Positions 6,867-15,680 are shown, numbered from the stretch's first letter. The stretch: 64,000 bases of DNA from DASQPA01 sp963756455 (GCA_963756455.1 CAVWNC010000003.1:930001-994000); one strand, 5' to 3'. Numbers and translations: made by a program. The notes: generated from the sequence alone by a model not told the origin.

Positions 6867-9800
6867 CGCGGGAGGCTCGACGACGGCGGTCCCGCCAAGA
6901 GGAGGACCGCGGGGACTTGGGTAGGGGCGGCGAGGCGAAGGAGGCCGTAGCCGATCCCGGCGAGGCCCACCAGGAGGCCCGGCGGCTCGGTTCCCTTGGG
7001 GGCTCCCAGGCGCCAGCCCGAGACTTCGATGTCCGCCAGGATGCCCCCGGCGATCCGCCAGGCCTTCTCCTCCAGGGCCGGATCGCCGAGGCGCCAGGCC
7101 GCCTGGAGGAGGAGCTCCAGGTTTCCGAGGTCGCCATGGCAGAGGCAGTGGTTCTTGCCGAAGCCGCGGGCGAGGGTCGTCGCGACGGCGGCGGCGATCT
7201 CCTCGCGGACTAAGGCGTCGTCCAAGAGCGCCAGGGTGTCGAGCCGGGCGAGGCCGATCCCCGCGGCGCCGTTGCACCAGGCGGACATGAAAGGGTCGAT
7301 CTCGTGGAGCTTTTCGACCGGCCCGCCGAACTCGCGGAAGTCGGGCCAGTTCTTCTGCGCCGGATCGTAGACGCTCCGCTCGTACTCGATGGCGGCTAGG
7401 CCCAACTCGCGGAAACTCTTCTCTTGCGTGGCCGCGGCGAGGCGCAGGAGGGCCCAGCCGATCCCGGCGCTGCCGTGGGAGAAGCCGACGAGAGGCTTAA
7501 AACCGGGCACCGCCGGCGGCCAGGCGACCCCTCGCGCCATGGGGAGCGCGCCTGCGGCGAGGCGCTCGCCACAGCGGCGGGCGATCTCCAGGGCGCCCGC
7601 CGCCGGCCGCAGCTCGTGGAGAACGAGAAGGACGGCCAAGCCCCCCGCGACGCCGCTCATGAGGTCGAAGGTCTCGTCGGTCGCGGCGAGGGTCGCGATC
7701 TCGGGCAGCCAGGACTCCGCTCGGTCGAGGAGAGACTCGTCCTGCCAGAGAACGGCCAGGTGAGCGAAGGCGTAGACCAGCCCGCCCAGGCCGTTCCAGG
7801 CCCCGGCGAGGCGGCGGGTGGCGGTGCCACGGCCGAGACGGTCGAGGAGGGCGAGGATCGTCTCCACCCCGCGGCGGGCGAGATCCGTATAGCGCGCCTC
7901 CCCGGTCGCCGCGCCCAGGTAGGCGAGGAAAAGGACGATCCCCGGCACCCCCTCGTAGAGCTCGGCCTGGGCGGTGGCAAAGGCCCAGCGCCCGCCGTCG
8001 AGGGCGGCTAAGGTCAGCCACCAGGCGTCGCGCGGACCGCGGAAGGCGATGGTCTCCAGCCGATCGCCCACGGCGCAGGCGGCGGCGAGGAGCGCGCCGG
8101 GGTCCGGTCGCCCGGCGGTCGGCCGCAGCTGGTAAGGCGCGGTCAGGGCCATTCGCCGGGAGAGGTCGAGGGCGGTCAGGGTGCCGTGGAGGGTGAAGAG
8201 CTGGAGGGCGACGTCCGCCTCACTCAGGCGCCGGACGTTCTGCCGCACCCGGGAGATTCCGGTCTCGCCGAAGAAGCCGGGGAGGGTCCCGAGCGAGGTC
8301 GTGAGGTCGGTCGAGCCGGGGCGGGTGGTGAAGAGGGGGACGTCGCCGCGGGCGAGGTCGGCGCGCTCGGCGGCGACCAGCCGGGCGAGGTAGGGCTTGC
8401 GCGCCACCGCCACCCAGAGGCGATCGAAGAGCTGGTCCCTGAAGAGAGCGTTGCCGAGGACGTCGGGATGAACGCTCTCGGTCAACAGCTCGCTGTAGGT
8501 GGCGGTGGGGCGGAAGACGACCCGGGTCTCGGCAGAAGCGAAGGCATCGAGCGGGCTCCCCGCCGCCAGGAGCTCCGCGCGGTGGTCGCGGAGCAGCCGG
8601 AGCATGCGGCCGAAGCCGGCTTGAAGCTCGCTCGCATAGTCGGGAAGCTCGGCCTCCCGGCCGCCCAGGACCGGCAGGTTTTTCGCTCCAGGCATCGTCA
8701 GGGTGCGGCGGCCGAAGCGCATCTCGTCCGTCCCCTCGCCGGCCAGCTCCAGCAGAGGGTGGCGGCTCTCCTGTCCGGCGACCGAGGCGAGGCCGCCGGC
8801 ATCGAGCCGCGCTCCCCCCGGGCCGGCGATCCACTTCGGCAGCAGGCCGACGCGGAGGACCGAGTGGAAGAGGGCGCTGCCGGGGATCTCGTCCGGGTCC
8901 TCGACCCGCGGGCCGTCCACTCTGGGGTGGAAGAGGGTCTCCAGGTCCACCGCATAGGGGTACTCGCCCACGGCGAGGATGTTCTCGTGGTGCTGGTCGC
9001 TCGCGTCCAAGAGGTAGAAGAGGGCCAGGTAGCCGCCCTGGCGCTCGTAGAAACGGCCCACCTCATCCGGCTCGGCGCAGGGGCGGGCGGCGACGAATTC
9101 GACCCAGCCGTACCTCCCCTGATCGCTCTCGCGGTCGAGCACGCGGAGGAGGGGGAGGGCCGGGGTGAAACCGCGGGCGTTCGTCCAGGCGAGAAAAGTC
9201 TGAAAGGCGGCCTCGGCGGCGAGCGAGCGGGGCTTGTAGACCAGGCGGAGGCCGGAGGCGAAGCGCAGCAGGGTGACCGAGCGGCCGCCGCGATGGAGGT
9301 CGCCCGCCCCAAGGCGCACGGCGATCAGGGGACCCGGGTCCCCCTCGGGGCTGAAGGTAGCGACGATCGCGTCCCAGTCGTCCCGGAGCCGCCGACAGGT
9401 TTCGAGGCTCGCCGCGACCCAGTCGCGGACGGTCGTGAGCGCGAGGCGAGTGAGGACCGGATACTGCTGGAGGATCGCGAGGGCCGCCTGCGGATCGCGC
9501 AGCCGGGCGGCGAAGCTGTCGAACCGCGCCGCCGTGGTGTCGCCCGGGAGGGTCCCTTCGAGACGGGCGGCCGAGAGCTCCAGGACCAGGGTGCGCGGCA
9601 GGAGCGCGAAGAGGCGGAGAAGGAGGTCATTGAAAAATTGCGCACCCGTCGCCTTCGGAGCGAGCCGCGCCGCCGCCTCGGGGCCGAGCGCTTCCAAGCC
9701 GCGCAGGAGGCGATCGTAGCCGGCGCGGAGGAGGGGAAGGACAAGGCCCAGGAATCCCGCTCCGGTCCGGTTGGCCACCGTTTCGAAAGGCGGCAACGGC

Positions 9801-10123
9801 AGTTCGGCCCCGGGGCCCGAGGCGTACTCGGCGAAGATCGCTTCGAGCTCCTCGAAAGCCTCGGGGAAGGGGAGCCGCGCCGCGAGCGCCGCCTCCGGCT
9901 CCCCCAGGAGGGCGAGGAAATCGTCCGCGGAGAGATCGTCCGCCGCCAGACGCTCGGCGAAGAGAGCGGGCTCCTCGGCGAAGGGCGGCTCGCTCCGCCA
10001 GCGTTCGAGCCGACGGCGGCCGAGCGCAATCTCGGAAACCGTGCCGGCGGTGCCGGGAGCCGGCCGGCGCTCGGTGAGAGCGAGGGCGCGATACCAGGCG
10101 GGATCTGTAAAGGGAGAGCTCAT
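6863..10123 (-). CDS. lanM: Class II lanthipeptide synthetase LanM
   Basis: Bifunctional enzyme that phosphorylates and dehydrates Ser/Thr of a precursor and cyclises them onto Cys to form (methyl)lanthionine. The 1086-residue protein has an N-terminal dehydratase domain with LVYKPRSLAAEAAFQ (nucleotide-binding Lys), DASDQHHENILAVGEYPY (catalytic Asp-His-Asn pattern, about residue 376) and AVDLETLF (metal-binding Asp). The C-terminal LanC-like cyclase has GFSHGSAGIGWAL, AWCNGAAGIGLARL (first zinc Cys, about residue 946) and CLCHGDLGNLELL (Cys-His zinc pair, about residue 993). ATG 10123 is chosen over a TTG at 10195; neither has a strong ribosome binding site. It lies 79 nt after a mersacidin-like precursor gene. 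No LanT transporter or protease gene is in the window. Confidence 0.95.
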   Translation of the reverse strand: MSSPFTDPAWYRALALTERRPAPGTAGTVSEIALGRRRLERWRSEPPFAEEPALFAERLAADDLSADDFLALLGEPEAALAARLPFPEAFEELEAIFAEYASGPGAELPLPPFETVANRTGAGFLGLVLPLLRAGYDRLLRGLEALGPEAAARLAPKATGAQFFNDLLLRLFALLPRTLVLELSAARLEGTLPGDTTAARFDSFAARLRDPQAALAILQQYPVLTRLALTTVRDWVAASLETCRRLRDDWDAIVATFSPEGDPGPLIAVRLGAGDLHRGGRSVTLLRFASGLRLVYKPRSLAAEAAFQTFLAWTNARGFTPALPLLRVLDRESDQGRYGWVEFVAARPCAEPDEVGRFYERQGGYLALFYLLDASDQHHENILAVGEYPYAVDLETLFHPRVDGPRVEDPDEIPGSALFHSVLRVGLLPKWIAGPGGARLDAGGLASVAGQESRHPLLELAGEGTDEMRFGRRTLTMPGAKNLPVLGGREAELPDYASELQAGFGRMLRLLRDHRAELLAAGSPLDAFASAETRVVFRPTATYSELLTESVHPDVLGNALFRDQLFDRLWVAVARKPYLARLVAAERADLARGDVPLFTTRPGSTDLTTSLGTLPGFFGETGISRVRQNVRRLSEADVALQLFTLHGTLTALDLSRRMALTAPYQLRPTAGRPDPGALLAAACAVGDRLETIAFRGPRDAWWLTLAALDGGRWAFATAQAELYEGVPGIVLFLAYLGAATGEARYTDLARRGVETILALLDRLGRGTATRRLAGAWNGLGGLVYAFAHLAVLWQDESLLDRAESWLPEIATLAATDETFDLMSGVAGGLAVLLVLHELRPAAGALEIARRCGERLAAGALPMARGVAWPPAVPGFKPLVGFSHGSAGIGWALLRLAAATQEKSFRELGLAAIEYERSVYDPAQKNWPDFREFGGPVEKLHEIDPFMSAWCNGAAGIGLARLDTLALLDDALVREEIAAAVATTLARGFGKNHCLCHGDLGNLELLLQAAWRLGDPALEEKAWRIAGGILADIEVSGWRLGAPKGTEPPGLLVGLAGIGYGLLRLAAPTQVPAVLLLAGPPSSSLPR

Positions 10124-10202
10124 CCGGGGGGATTGGCGGAATCCGGAGGAAACCCTCCGGATCCCTGGCAGGCCGTGGAGAAGAGTAGGGGTCAAAAACC
10201 GG

Positions 10203-10469
10203 CTAGTCGAACAGGGTCGTCGCCGGGTCGCCGGCCACCGCGCAGCAGCGGCAGCAGCTCGACTGGGTCCCCGGGGTGTTGCTGGTCTTGACCGTATCGC
10301 TGATGTCCCCGACCGCGACGACGTCGCCGCCGCGGACCGTGGTCAGCTGCTCGTCCCGCAACTCGATGGCCGCCGAGGGGTGGGCCGGCAGGGCCGCCCG
10401 CTCCTCCGCGCTCAGGCTCTCGCGGTACTCGGGATCTCTCCAGGCCCGCAGGATGCTCTCCTTCTTCAT
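10203..10469 (-). CDS. Mersacidin-like class II lanthipeptide precursor (LanA)
   Basis: An 88-residue precursor with a 48-residue leader and 40-residue core. The leader starts MKKESILRAWRDPEYRESLS and ends DEQLTTVRGG, a double-glycine cleavage site. The AW-DPEYR-SLSAEE-ALP-HP pattern is typical of the mersacidin/lichenicidin leader family. The core contains several Ser/Thr (SDTVKTSNTPGTQSS), the tight cysteine cluster SSCCRCC and a tail CAVAGDPATTLFD, so up to four thioether rings are possible. AGGAGG lies 5 nt upstream of the ATG. The gene sits directly upstream of lanM and downstream of a cysteine desulfurase-like gene on the same strand. Cleavage and ring pattern are predictions. Confidence 0.92.
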   Translation of the reverse strand: MKKESILRAWRDPEYRESLSAEERAALPAHPSAAIELRDEQLTTVRGGDVVAVGDISDTVKTSNTPGTQSSCCRCCAVAGDPATTLFD

Positions 10470-10508
10470 CGCGACCTCCTTTCCCCGATGGGGGGGTTCT
10501 TGGATTGC

Positions 10509-11807
10509 CTACTCTACATGAGGTGCGCCGACGACAGCAGAATGCGCCGGTACCGCTTTTCCCGCCGCGAGCTCCGCAAGCCCAGCGAGCAGGCGGTCGA
10601 CCTCCTCGCGGGTGTTGTACATCACGATCCCGGTGCGGAGAACGCCGCCCTTCGCGCGGAGCCCGAGGATCTCGATGGCGCGGACGGCATAGAAATGCCC
10701 ATCCCAGACCTGGATTCCCTGCTCGCCGAGCCGAGCGGCGACCTCTTCCGCGGTGAGACCGTCGACGGTGATCGAGACGGTGGGCGCCCGTAGCCCGCTC
10801 GTCCCGCTCCCCTGGCTCCCGAAGCCGGGACCCCAGACGGTGACGCCGGGGATCTGGCGAACGTTCTCGGAGTAGAAGCGTCCCAGCTCGTGCTCGTAGT
10901 CGGCGATCCCGCTCATCGCGGCGACCACCCGCTCGCGGAGCGTTTCTCCCTGTCCCCAGGAGGCGATGTACTCGATGGCCGCCCCGACCCCGGCGAGCGC
11001 GGCGTGGTTCAAGGTGCCGGTCTCGATGCGATAGGGGGCCTCCTCCTCCTGGGTGCTCAGGCGGTCGGTCCGCAGGCGATCGAGAAGGCCGGGGCGGGAG
11101 TAGAGGATGCCCACGTGCGGACCGTAGAACTTGTAGGCCGAGCAGAGGAGGAAGTCGACGTCCAGGGCGACCACGTCCAAGGGGAAGTGGGCCGCCGAGT
11201 GGACCGCGTCGACCAGGAGCCAGGCGCCGACATCCCGCGAGAGCTGCCGCGCGAGAGCGATGTCGTTGACCGTCCCCAGGGCGTTCGAGGCGTGGCCGAT
11301 CGCGACCAGGCGCGTTTTGGCACCGACCTGGCGGGCGAAGTCCTCCGGATCGAGCCGGCCGTCGGGTCTAAGAGCCACCTCGCGAATCTCGATCCCCCGC
11401 TCGCGCAGTTGCAGCCAGGGGCCCCGGTTGGCCTCGTGGTCGAGCTGGGTGATGACGATCTCGTCCCCCGGCCGCATCGCGCGGACGAGGGCGTGCGAGA
11501 GGGCGAAGTTGAGCGTCGTCATGTTGGCGCCGAAGGAGATCTCCCGAGCGCTCGGCGCCCCCACGAACGCCGCCGCCGCCGCCCGCGCCGCGTCGACGAT
11601 CGCGTCCGACTCGCGGGAGGTGACGAACTGGCCGTGCGCATTGGCGTTGGCGCTCCGGTAGTAGGAGGAGATCGCGCCGATCACCGCCTCCGGCACCTGG
11701 GTGCCCGCCGGGCCGTCGAGGAAGGCGAGGGGCCGTCCCTTCCAGATCCGGGCGAGGGAGGGAAAGTCCTTGCGGGCGCGGAGGCAGTCGGTTTCATTGA
11801 AGCTCAT
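10509..11807 (-). CDS. Class V aminotransferase, cysteine desulfurase-like
   Basis: PLP enzyme of the cysteine desulfurase/selenocysteine lyase-like group, 432 residues. Visible landmarks are FLDGPAGTQVPEAVIGAI, ANANAHGQFVTSRESD, ISFGANMTTLNFALS, ITQLDHEANRGPW, DAVHSAAHFPLDV (PLP-binding Asp) and LLCSAYKFYGPHVGILY, where the Lys forms the Schiff base. The C-terminus RAKGGVLRTGIVMYNTREEVDRL is typical of this subfamily. I see no obvious catalytic Cys loop as in IscS, which fits the poorly characterised VC1184-like subgroup. AAAGGA lies 5 nt upstream of the start. It lies 15 nt after the putative selenoprotein and 39 nt before the lanthipeptide precursor, so it is co-transcribed with both; its actual substrate is unknown. 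Confidence 0.88.
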   Translation of the reverse strand: MSFNETDCLRARKDFPSLARIWKGRPLAFLDGPAGTQVPEAVIGAISSYYRSANANAHGQFVTSRESDAIVDAARAAAAAFVGAPSAREISFGANMTTLNFALSHALVRAMRPGDEIVITQLDHEANRGPWLQLRERGIEIREVALRPDGRLDPEDFARQVGAKTRLVAIGHASNALGTVNDIALARQLSRDVGAWLLVDAVHSAAHFPLDVVALDVDFLLCSAYKFYGPHVGILYSRPGLLDRLRTDRLSTQEEEAPYRIETGTLNHAALAGVGAAIEYIASWGQGETLRERVVAAMSGIADYEHELGRFYSENVRQIPGVTVWGPGFGSQGSGTSGLRAPTVSITVDGLTAEEVAARLGEQGIQVWDGHFYAVRAIEILGLRAKGGVLRTGIVMYNTREEVDRLLAGLAELAAGKAVPAHSAVVGAPHVE

Positions 11808-11822
11808 CTCGTTCCTTTCTCT

Positions 11823-12443
11823 CTACGTTACGGGCACGGCGCCCGCATGCCGGACCAGCCGCTCCAGCTCCTCGTAGGGCTGGGCGCCCACCACCCCGAA
11901 GCCGCCCGCCGTGAAGGTCGGCACGCCGGTCACCCCCATCTCGCGGGCGCGGGTCCAGTCGCGGTCCACCGCCGGAGAGAAGGTCCGCAGGGTGAGCGCT
12001 TTCCGAGCCTCGTCCACCGGCAGCCCAAGGCCTCGGGCCTGCTCGACGAGGACATCAATGTCGCCGATGTTCCGGCCCTCGGCGAAATAGGCTTGGTAGA
12101 GGGCGTCGTGGATGCCCTCGCCCCCGGGCTGCGTCTCCGCCCACTTGCCCAGCTCCTGCGCCAGGCGGCTATTGTAGGTCCGGGTGCGCCGAGCGAAGGG
12201 CAGACCCTCCGCCGCCATCAATCGCGCCATCCGCTCGTGGGCCGCTTCGATGTCGAAGTTGCGGCCGGCGAAGAGCTTGGCGATCTCGATCCCTTCGAGC
12301 GGCGTTTCTGGATGGAGGGGAAAGAGGGTCAAGACGAGATTCAGGCCGTAGGTTGAAACGAGCCGGTCAGTACGCACGGTACTGAGGTAGCACCAGGGTC
12401 AGACGTAGTCGGTGAAGACTTCGAGCGTAACGGGTTCGGGCAT
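11823..12443 (-). CDS. DsbA/FrnE-type thiol oxidoreductase with predicted selenocysteine at codon 15 (in-frame TGA)
   Basis: DsbA-like thioredoxin-fold protein of the FrnE/hydroxychromene-isomerase group, 206 residues if TGA is read through. From ATG 12443, with AGAGGAG 6 nt upstream, the frame reads MPEPVTLEVFTDYV, then TGA (12401-12399), then PWCYLSTVRTDRL. Family members have CPWC exactly here, so the stop replaces the first active-site Cys, giving U-P-W-C. The rest is intact: FPLHPETPLEG, RTRTYNSRLAQELGKWAE, YQAYFAEGRNIGDIDVL, GVTGVPTFTAGGFGVVGAQ. A perfect 7-bp hairpin with a GU-containing apical loop lies 14-32 nt after TGA, matching bacterial SECIS spacing. A naive start at GTG 12377 would discard the active site. 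It is the first gene of the lanthipeptide operon. Nonsense mutation or sequencing error is the alternative. Confidence 0.8.
12367..12385 (-). promoter_or_regulatory. SECIS-like hairpin downstream of in-frame TGA
   Basis: On the coding (minus) strand TCAGTAC pairs perfectly with GTACTGA around the 5-nt loop CGTGC. The stem begins 14 nt after the TGA and the apical G lies 22 nt after it. In the E. coli fdhF SECIS, as I recall it, the apical GGU lies about 19-21 nt after its UGA, so spacing and the GU in the loop agree. The hairpin is seen directly; SelB binding is inferred. Confidence 0.6.
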
Positions 12444-12534
12444 CGCAAGCTCCTCTCGCTGGCTGCTACTTTACCTGAAGCCGTCGTGGCGCCGGCCAGG
12501 AAGGTAGACTACAGGGGCGCCTTGGACGACGCCG

Positions 12535-13389
12535 ATGCGAGAGAACCGACCGAGCACCACGGCCCAGCGCGTCGCCCTGCGCCGCGCGGCCCATCAACTC
12601 CTCGAAGACCCGAAGATCCTCGACGACCCGATCGCCATTCCCATCCTCGGCCGGGAGGGCGCTCGGGCGCTGCTGGCCGATCCCCGGGGAGGGGAGTCCA
12701 GCCCGCTCTCGCCCTACCTGCGGGCCTTCATGGCCGCTCGCAGCCGCTACGCGGAGGACGAGCTCGCCCTCGGGGTGCGCCGGGGCGTCGACCAGTACGT
12801 CGTCCTGGGTGCGGGCCTCGATACCTTCGCCTATCGGAATCCCTATCCCGAAGGCTCTCTCCGCGTGTTCGAGGTCGATCACCCCGCGACGCAGGCCCTG
12901 AAGCGAGCGCGCCTCGCTGAGGTGGAGATCCCGCTCCCCGGAGATCTCACCTTCGTACCGGTGAATTTCGAAACGCAGAGCCTCGAAGTCGAGCTGCGAG
13001 CCGCGGGACACGATCCGGCGAGAGCCACCTTCGTCTCGTGGCTGGGGGTGACTCCCTACCTGACGACCGAGGCCGTGATGGCCACCCTGCGCTTCGTCGC
13101 GTCGGCACCGAGCGGCAGCGGCGTCGTCTTCGACTACGCGATCTCACCGCTGTCGCTGAGCCCAACCGAGCGCAGGGTGTTCGACGCGCTCGCCAACCGG
13201 GTCGCCGCGGCCGGCGAGCCTTGGCAGGCGTTCTTCGAGCCCGCGATCCTTCAGAAGGATCTACAGGCGATGGGCTTCAGCAGGGTGACGGACCTGGGAA
13301 CGGAGGAGATCAACGCCAGGTACTTCAAGGATCGCACGGATGGGTTCCGCGTCGGGAGCCTGGCACATTTGATGAGCGCCTGGGTCTGA
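12535..13389 (+). CDS. Class I SAM-dependent methyltransferase (LCM-like family)
   Basis: Predicted O-methyltransferase of the leucine carboxyl methyltransferase-like family often found in mycobacteria and other bacteria. The 284-residue protein begins with the family stretch STTAQRVALRRAAHQLLEDPKILDDPIAIPIL, then AARSRYAEDEL, then QYVVLGAGLDTFAYR, the SAM-binding glycine motif, then VFEVDHPATQALKRARL and SWLGVTPYLT. The C-terminus has LGTEEINARYF and a family-typical end. It is divergent from the selenoprotein/lanthipeptide operon with 91 bp between start codons, which must hold both promoters. Substrate is unknown; a tailoring role for the lanthipeptide is possible but unsupported. Confidence 0.88.
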   Translation: MRENRPSTTAQRVALRRAAHQLLEDPKILDDPIAIPILGREGARALLADPRGGESSPLSPYLRAFMAARSRYAEDELALGVRRGVDQYVVLGAGLDTFAYRNPYPEGSLRVFEVDHPATQALKRARLAEVEIPLPGDLTFVPVNFETQSLEVELRAAGHDPARATFVSWLGVTPYLTTEAVMATLRFVASAPSGSGVVFDYAISPLSLSPTERRVFDALANRVAAAGEPWQAFFEPAILQKDLQAMGFSRVTDLGTEEINARYFKDRTDGFRVGSLAHLMSAWV

Positions 13390-13410
13390 GATCGTGGGCT
13401 CTCTGGTCCC

Positions 13411-15678
13411 CTACCCCACCTCCAACATCGAAACATTCTGAAATCCCCGCGGCAACTTGGCGCCGCGCTGGGCGCGCTGGCCGACGAAGGGTTCGTAGTC
13501 GGCGGGTTTGAGGTTGATGTAGCGCTTGCCGGCGTGGACGCGGAGGGGCGAATTCTCTTCGTGGAGGACGGCGAGGGCGACCATCGACTCGCCGGGCTTG
13601 ACATGGAGGATGCGGTTGCCCTTGCCGCGGCTCAGGAGCGGCAGGTCGGTGATGGGGAAGATCAGCAGGCGCCCCTCGTCCGAGGCGGCGGCCAGGAGGT
13701 CGTTGTCCATGTCCATCACCCGGATCGGCGTCAGCACCCGGGCCCCCTCCGGCACCGAGAGGACCGCCTTGCCGGCGCGGTTCTTGGCGTAGAGGTCTTT
13801 CAGCTGGACGACGAAGCCGTAGCCGGCGGTCGTCGCGAGGAGGAAGAAGTCGTCGTCTCCCCCCATCAGCAGGCTCAGGAAAGAAGCTCCCGGCGGCGGC
13901 TGGAGCTGCGAGGAGAGCGGCTCCCCCTGGCCGCGCGCCGAGGGGAGGGCGTGGGCGGCGAGCGAGTAGGTGCGGCCGGTCGAGTCTAGAAAGACGGCGG
14001 ACTGGTTGCTCCGCCCTTTGGCCGACTGGAGAAAGGCGTCCCCCGCCTTGTAGGAGAGCTCGCGCGGGTCGACCTCGTGCCCCTTGGCGGAACGCACCCA
14101 GCCCTTCTCGGAGAGCACCACGGTGACCGGCTCGGTGGGGAGGAGCGCCGTCTCGTCGAGCGCCTTCGCCGCCTCGCGGGTGACGATGGGCGAACGCCGG
14201 GCATCGCCGAATTCTTTCGCGTCGGCTTCGATCTCTTCGCGCACCTTGCGGCGGAGACGCGCCTCCGAGGAGAGGATCTTCTCCAGGCCGTCGCGCTCCT
14301 TGGCGAGCGTCGCCTGCTCGCCGCGGATCTTGACCTCCTCCAATCTCGCGATGTGGCGGAGCTTCAATTCGAGGATCGCTTCGGCCTGGACGTCGGTCAG
14401 CTCGAAGCGGCGCATGAGGACCGGCTTCGGCTCCTCTTCGGTGCGGATGATCCGGATCACCTCGTCGATATTCAGATAGGCGATGAGGTAGCCGTTCAAA
14501 ACGTGCAGGCGGGCGAGAACCTTGTCGTAGCGGAACTGCAGGCGCCGGCGGACCGTCTCGGTGCGGAAACGCAGCCAGTCGGTGAGGATGCCGCGGAGGG
14601 TGAAGAGCCGCGGTCGGCCGTCGAGCCCGATGGCGGTGAGGTTGACCCGGTACGGCCGCTCCAGATCGGTGGTCGCGAAGAGGTGCGCCATCAGCTCGTC
14701 CAGATCCACCCGGTTCGAGCGCGGGGTGATGACGAGGCGGGTGGGGTTCTCATGGTCCGACTCGTCCCGCAGGTCTTCGACCATGGGGAGCTTCTTCGCC
14801 TGCATCTGGGCGGCGATCTGGGCGAGCACCTTGGCTCCCGAGACCTGGTAGGGGAGGGCGGTGATGACGACGTCGCCATTCTCCCGCTCCCAGATGGCGC
14901 GCAGGCGGACCGAGCCGGCGCCGGTCTCGTAGATCTTCCGGATCTCTAAAGCCGGGCTGATGATCTCGGCGTCGGTGGGGAAGTCGGGGCCGGCCACGGC
15001 GCCCAGGAGCGCCTCGTCGCCGACCATGGGATCGTCGAGCAGCAGCAGGCAGGCGGCGACGACCTCTCCCACATTGTGCGGCGGAATGTCGGTCGCCATG
15101 CCGACCGCGATCCCCGAGGCACCATTCAAGAGGACGTTCGGGAGGCGCGCCGGCAGGAGCCGCGGCTCTTCCAGGGTGCCGTCGAAGTTCGGTCCCCACT
15201 GGACGGTGCCCTGGCCCAGCTCGGAGAGCAGCACCTGGGAGAAGCGGGTGAGCCGCGCCTCGGTGTAGCGCATGGCGGCGAACGACTTGGGATCGTCCTG
15301 CGAGCCCCAGTTGCCCTGGCCGTCGACCAGCGGATAGCGGACGGAGAACGGCTGCGCCATGAGCACCATCGCCTCGTAGCAGGCGGTGTCGCCGTGAGGA
15401 TGGAACTTGCCGAGGACGTCGCCCACCGTGCGGGCCGACTTCTTGAACTTGGCGGCCGCCGAGAGCCCCAGCTCGGACATGGCGTAGACGATCCGTCGCT
15501 GCACCGGCTTCAAGCCGTCCGCGACGTGGGGGAGCGCGCGGTCGAGGACGACGTACATCGAATAGTCGAGGTACGCCTTCTCGGTGAACTCGGCGAGCGG
15601 CTGGCGCTCGGACTCGACAAAGGGGAGGATCGGGGAGGGTCCCTTGCCGTTGCCTTTCCCACGGGTGGACTTGCGCAT
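13411..15678 (-). CDS. parC: DNA topoisomerase IV subunit A
   Basis: Type IIA topoisomerase breakage-reunion subunit that, with ParE, decatenates daughter chromosomes. The 755-residue protein has YLDYSMYVVLDRALPHVADG, VQRRIVYAMSELGL, KSARTVGDVLGKFHPHGD, VDGQGNWGSQDDPKSFAAMRYTEARL cut short here as the catalytic Tyr region (RYTEARL) and LLNGASGIAVGMATDIPPHN. The YAMSEL/KFKKSARTVG wording is closer to ParC than GyrA. The C-terminal domain is a beta-pinwheel of the short kind, ending in LPRGFQNVSMLEVG. ATG 15678 lies just after the parE stop with GGAGGTG 8 nt upstream; an earlier ATG at 15720 would lie inside parE and is not preferred. Operon with parE. Confidence 0.93.
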   Translation of the reverse strand: MRKSTRGKGNGKGPSPILPFVESERQPLAEFTEKAYLDYSMYVVLDRALPHVADGLKPVQRRIVYAMSELGLSAAAKFKKSARTVGDVLGKFHPHGDTACYEAMVLMAQPFSVRYPLVDGQGNWGSQDDPKSFAAMRYTEARLTRFSQVLLSELGQGTVQWGPNFDGTLEEPRLLPARLPNVLLNGASGIAVGMATDIPPHNVGEVVAACLLLLDDPMVGDEALLGAVAGPDFPTDAEIISPALEIRKIYETGAGSVRLRAIWERENGDVVITALPYQVSGAKVLAQIAAQMQAKKLPMVEDLRDESDHENPTRLVITPRSNRVDLDELMAHLFATTDLERPYRVNLTAIGLDGRPRLFTLRGILTDWLRFRTETVRRRLQFRYDKVLARLHVLNGYLIAYLNIDEVIRIIRTEEEPKPVLMRRFELTDVQAEAILELKLRHIARLEEVKIRGEQATLAKERDGLEKILSSEARLRRKVREEIEADAKEFGDARRSPIVTREAAKALDETALLPTEPVTVVLSEKGWVRSAKGHEVDPRELSYKAGDAFLQSAKGRSNQSAVFLDSTGRTYSLAAHALPSARGQGEPLSSQLQPPPGASFLSLLMGGDDDFFLLATTAGYGFVVQLKDLYAKNRAGKAVLSVPEGARVLTPIRVMDMDNDLLAAASDEGRLLIFPITDLPLLSRGKGNRILHVKPGESMVALAVLHEENSPLRVHAGKRYINLKPADYEPFVGQRAQRGAKLPRGFQNVSMLEVG

Positions 15679-15680
15679 GG

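Noticed and set aside
8186..10291. Long plus-strand ORF of 701 codons opposite lanM
   Set aside because: It is antisense to a clear LanM, is rich in Arg/Gly/Ala/Glu with no family pattern, and is expected from high-GC codon bias.
11823..12377. Start of the oxidoreductase at GTG 12377
   Set aside because: It lacks a ribosome binding site, lies in the hairpin loop, and removes the conserved N-terminus and CxxC region; the upstream ATG 12443 with the TGA read as Sec explains the family alignment better.
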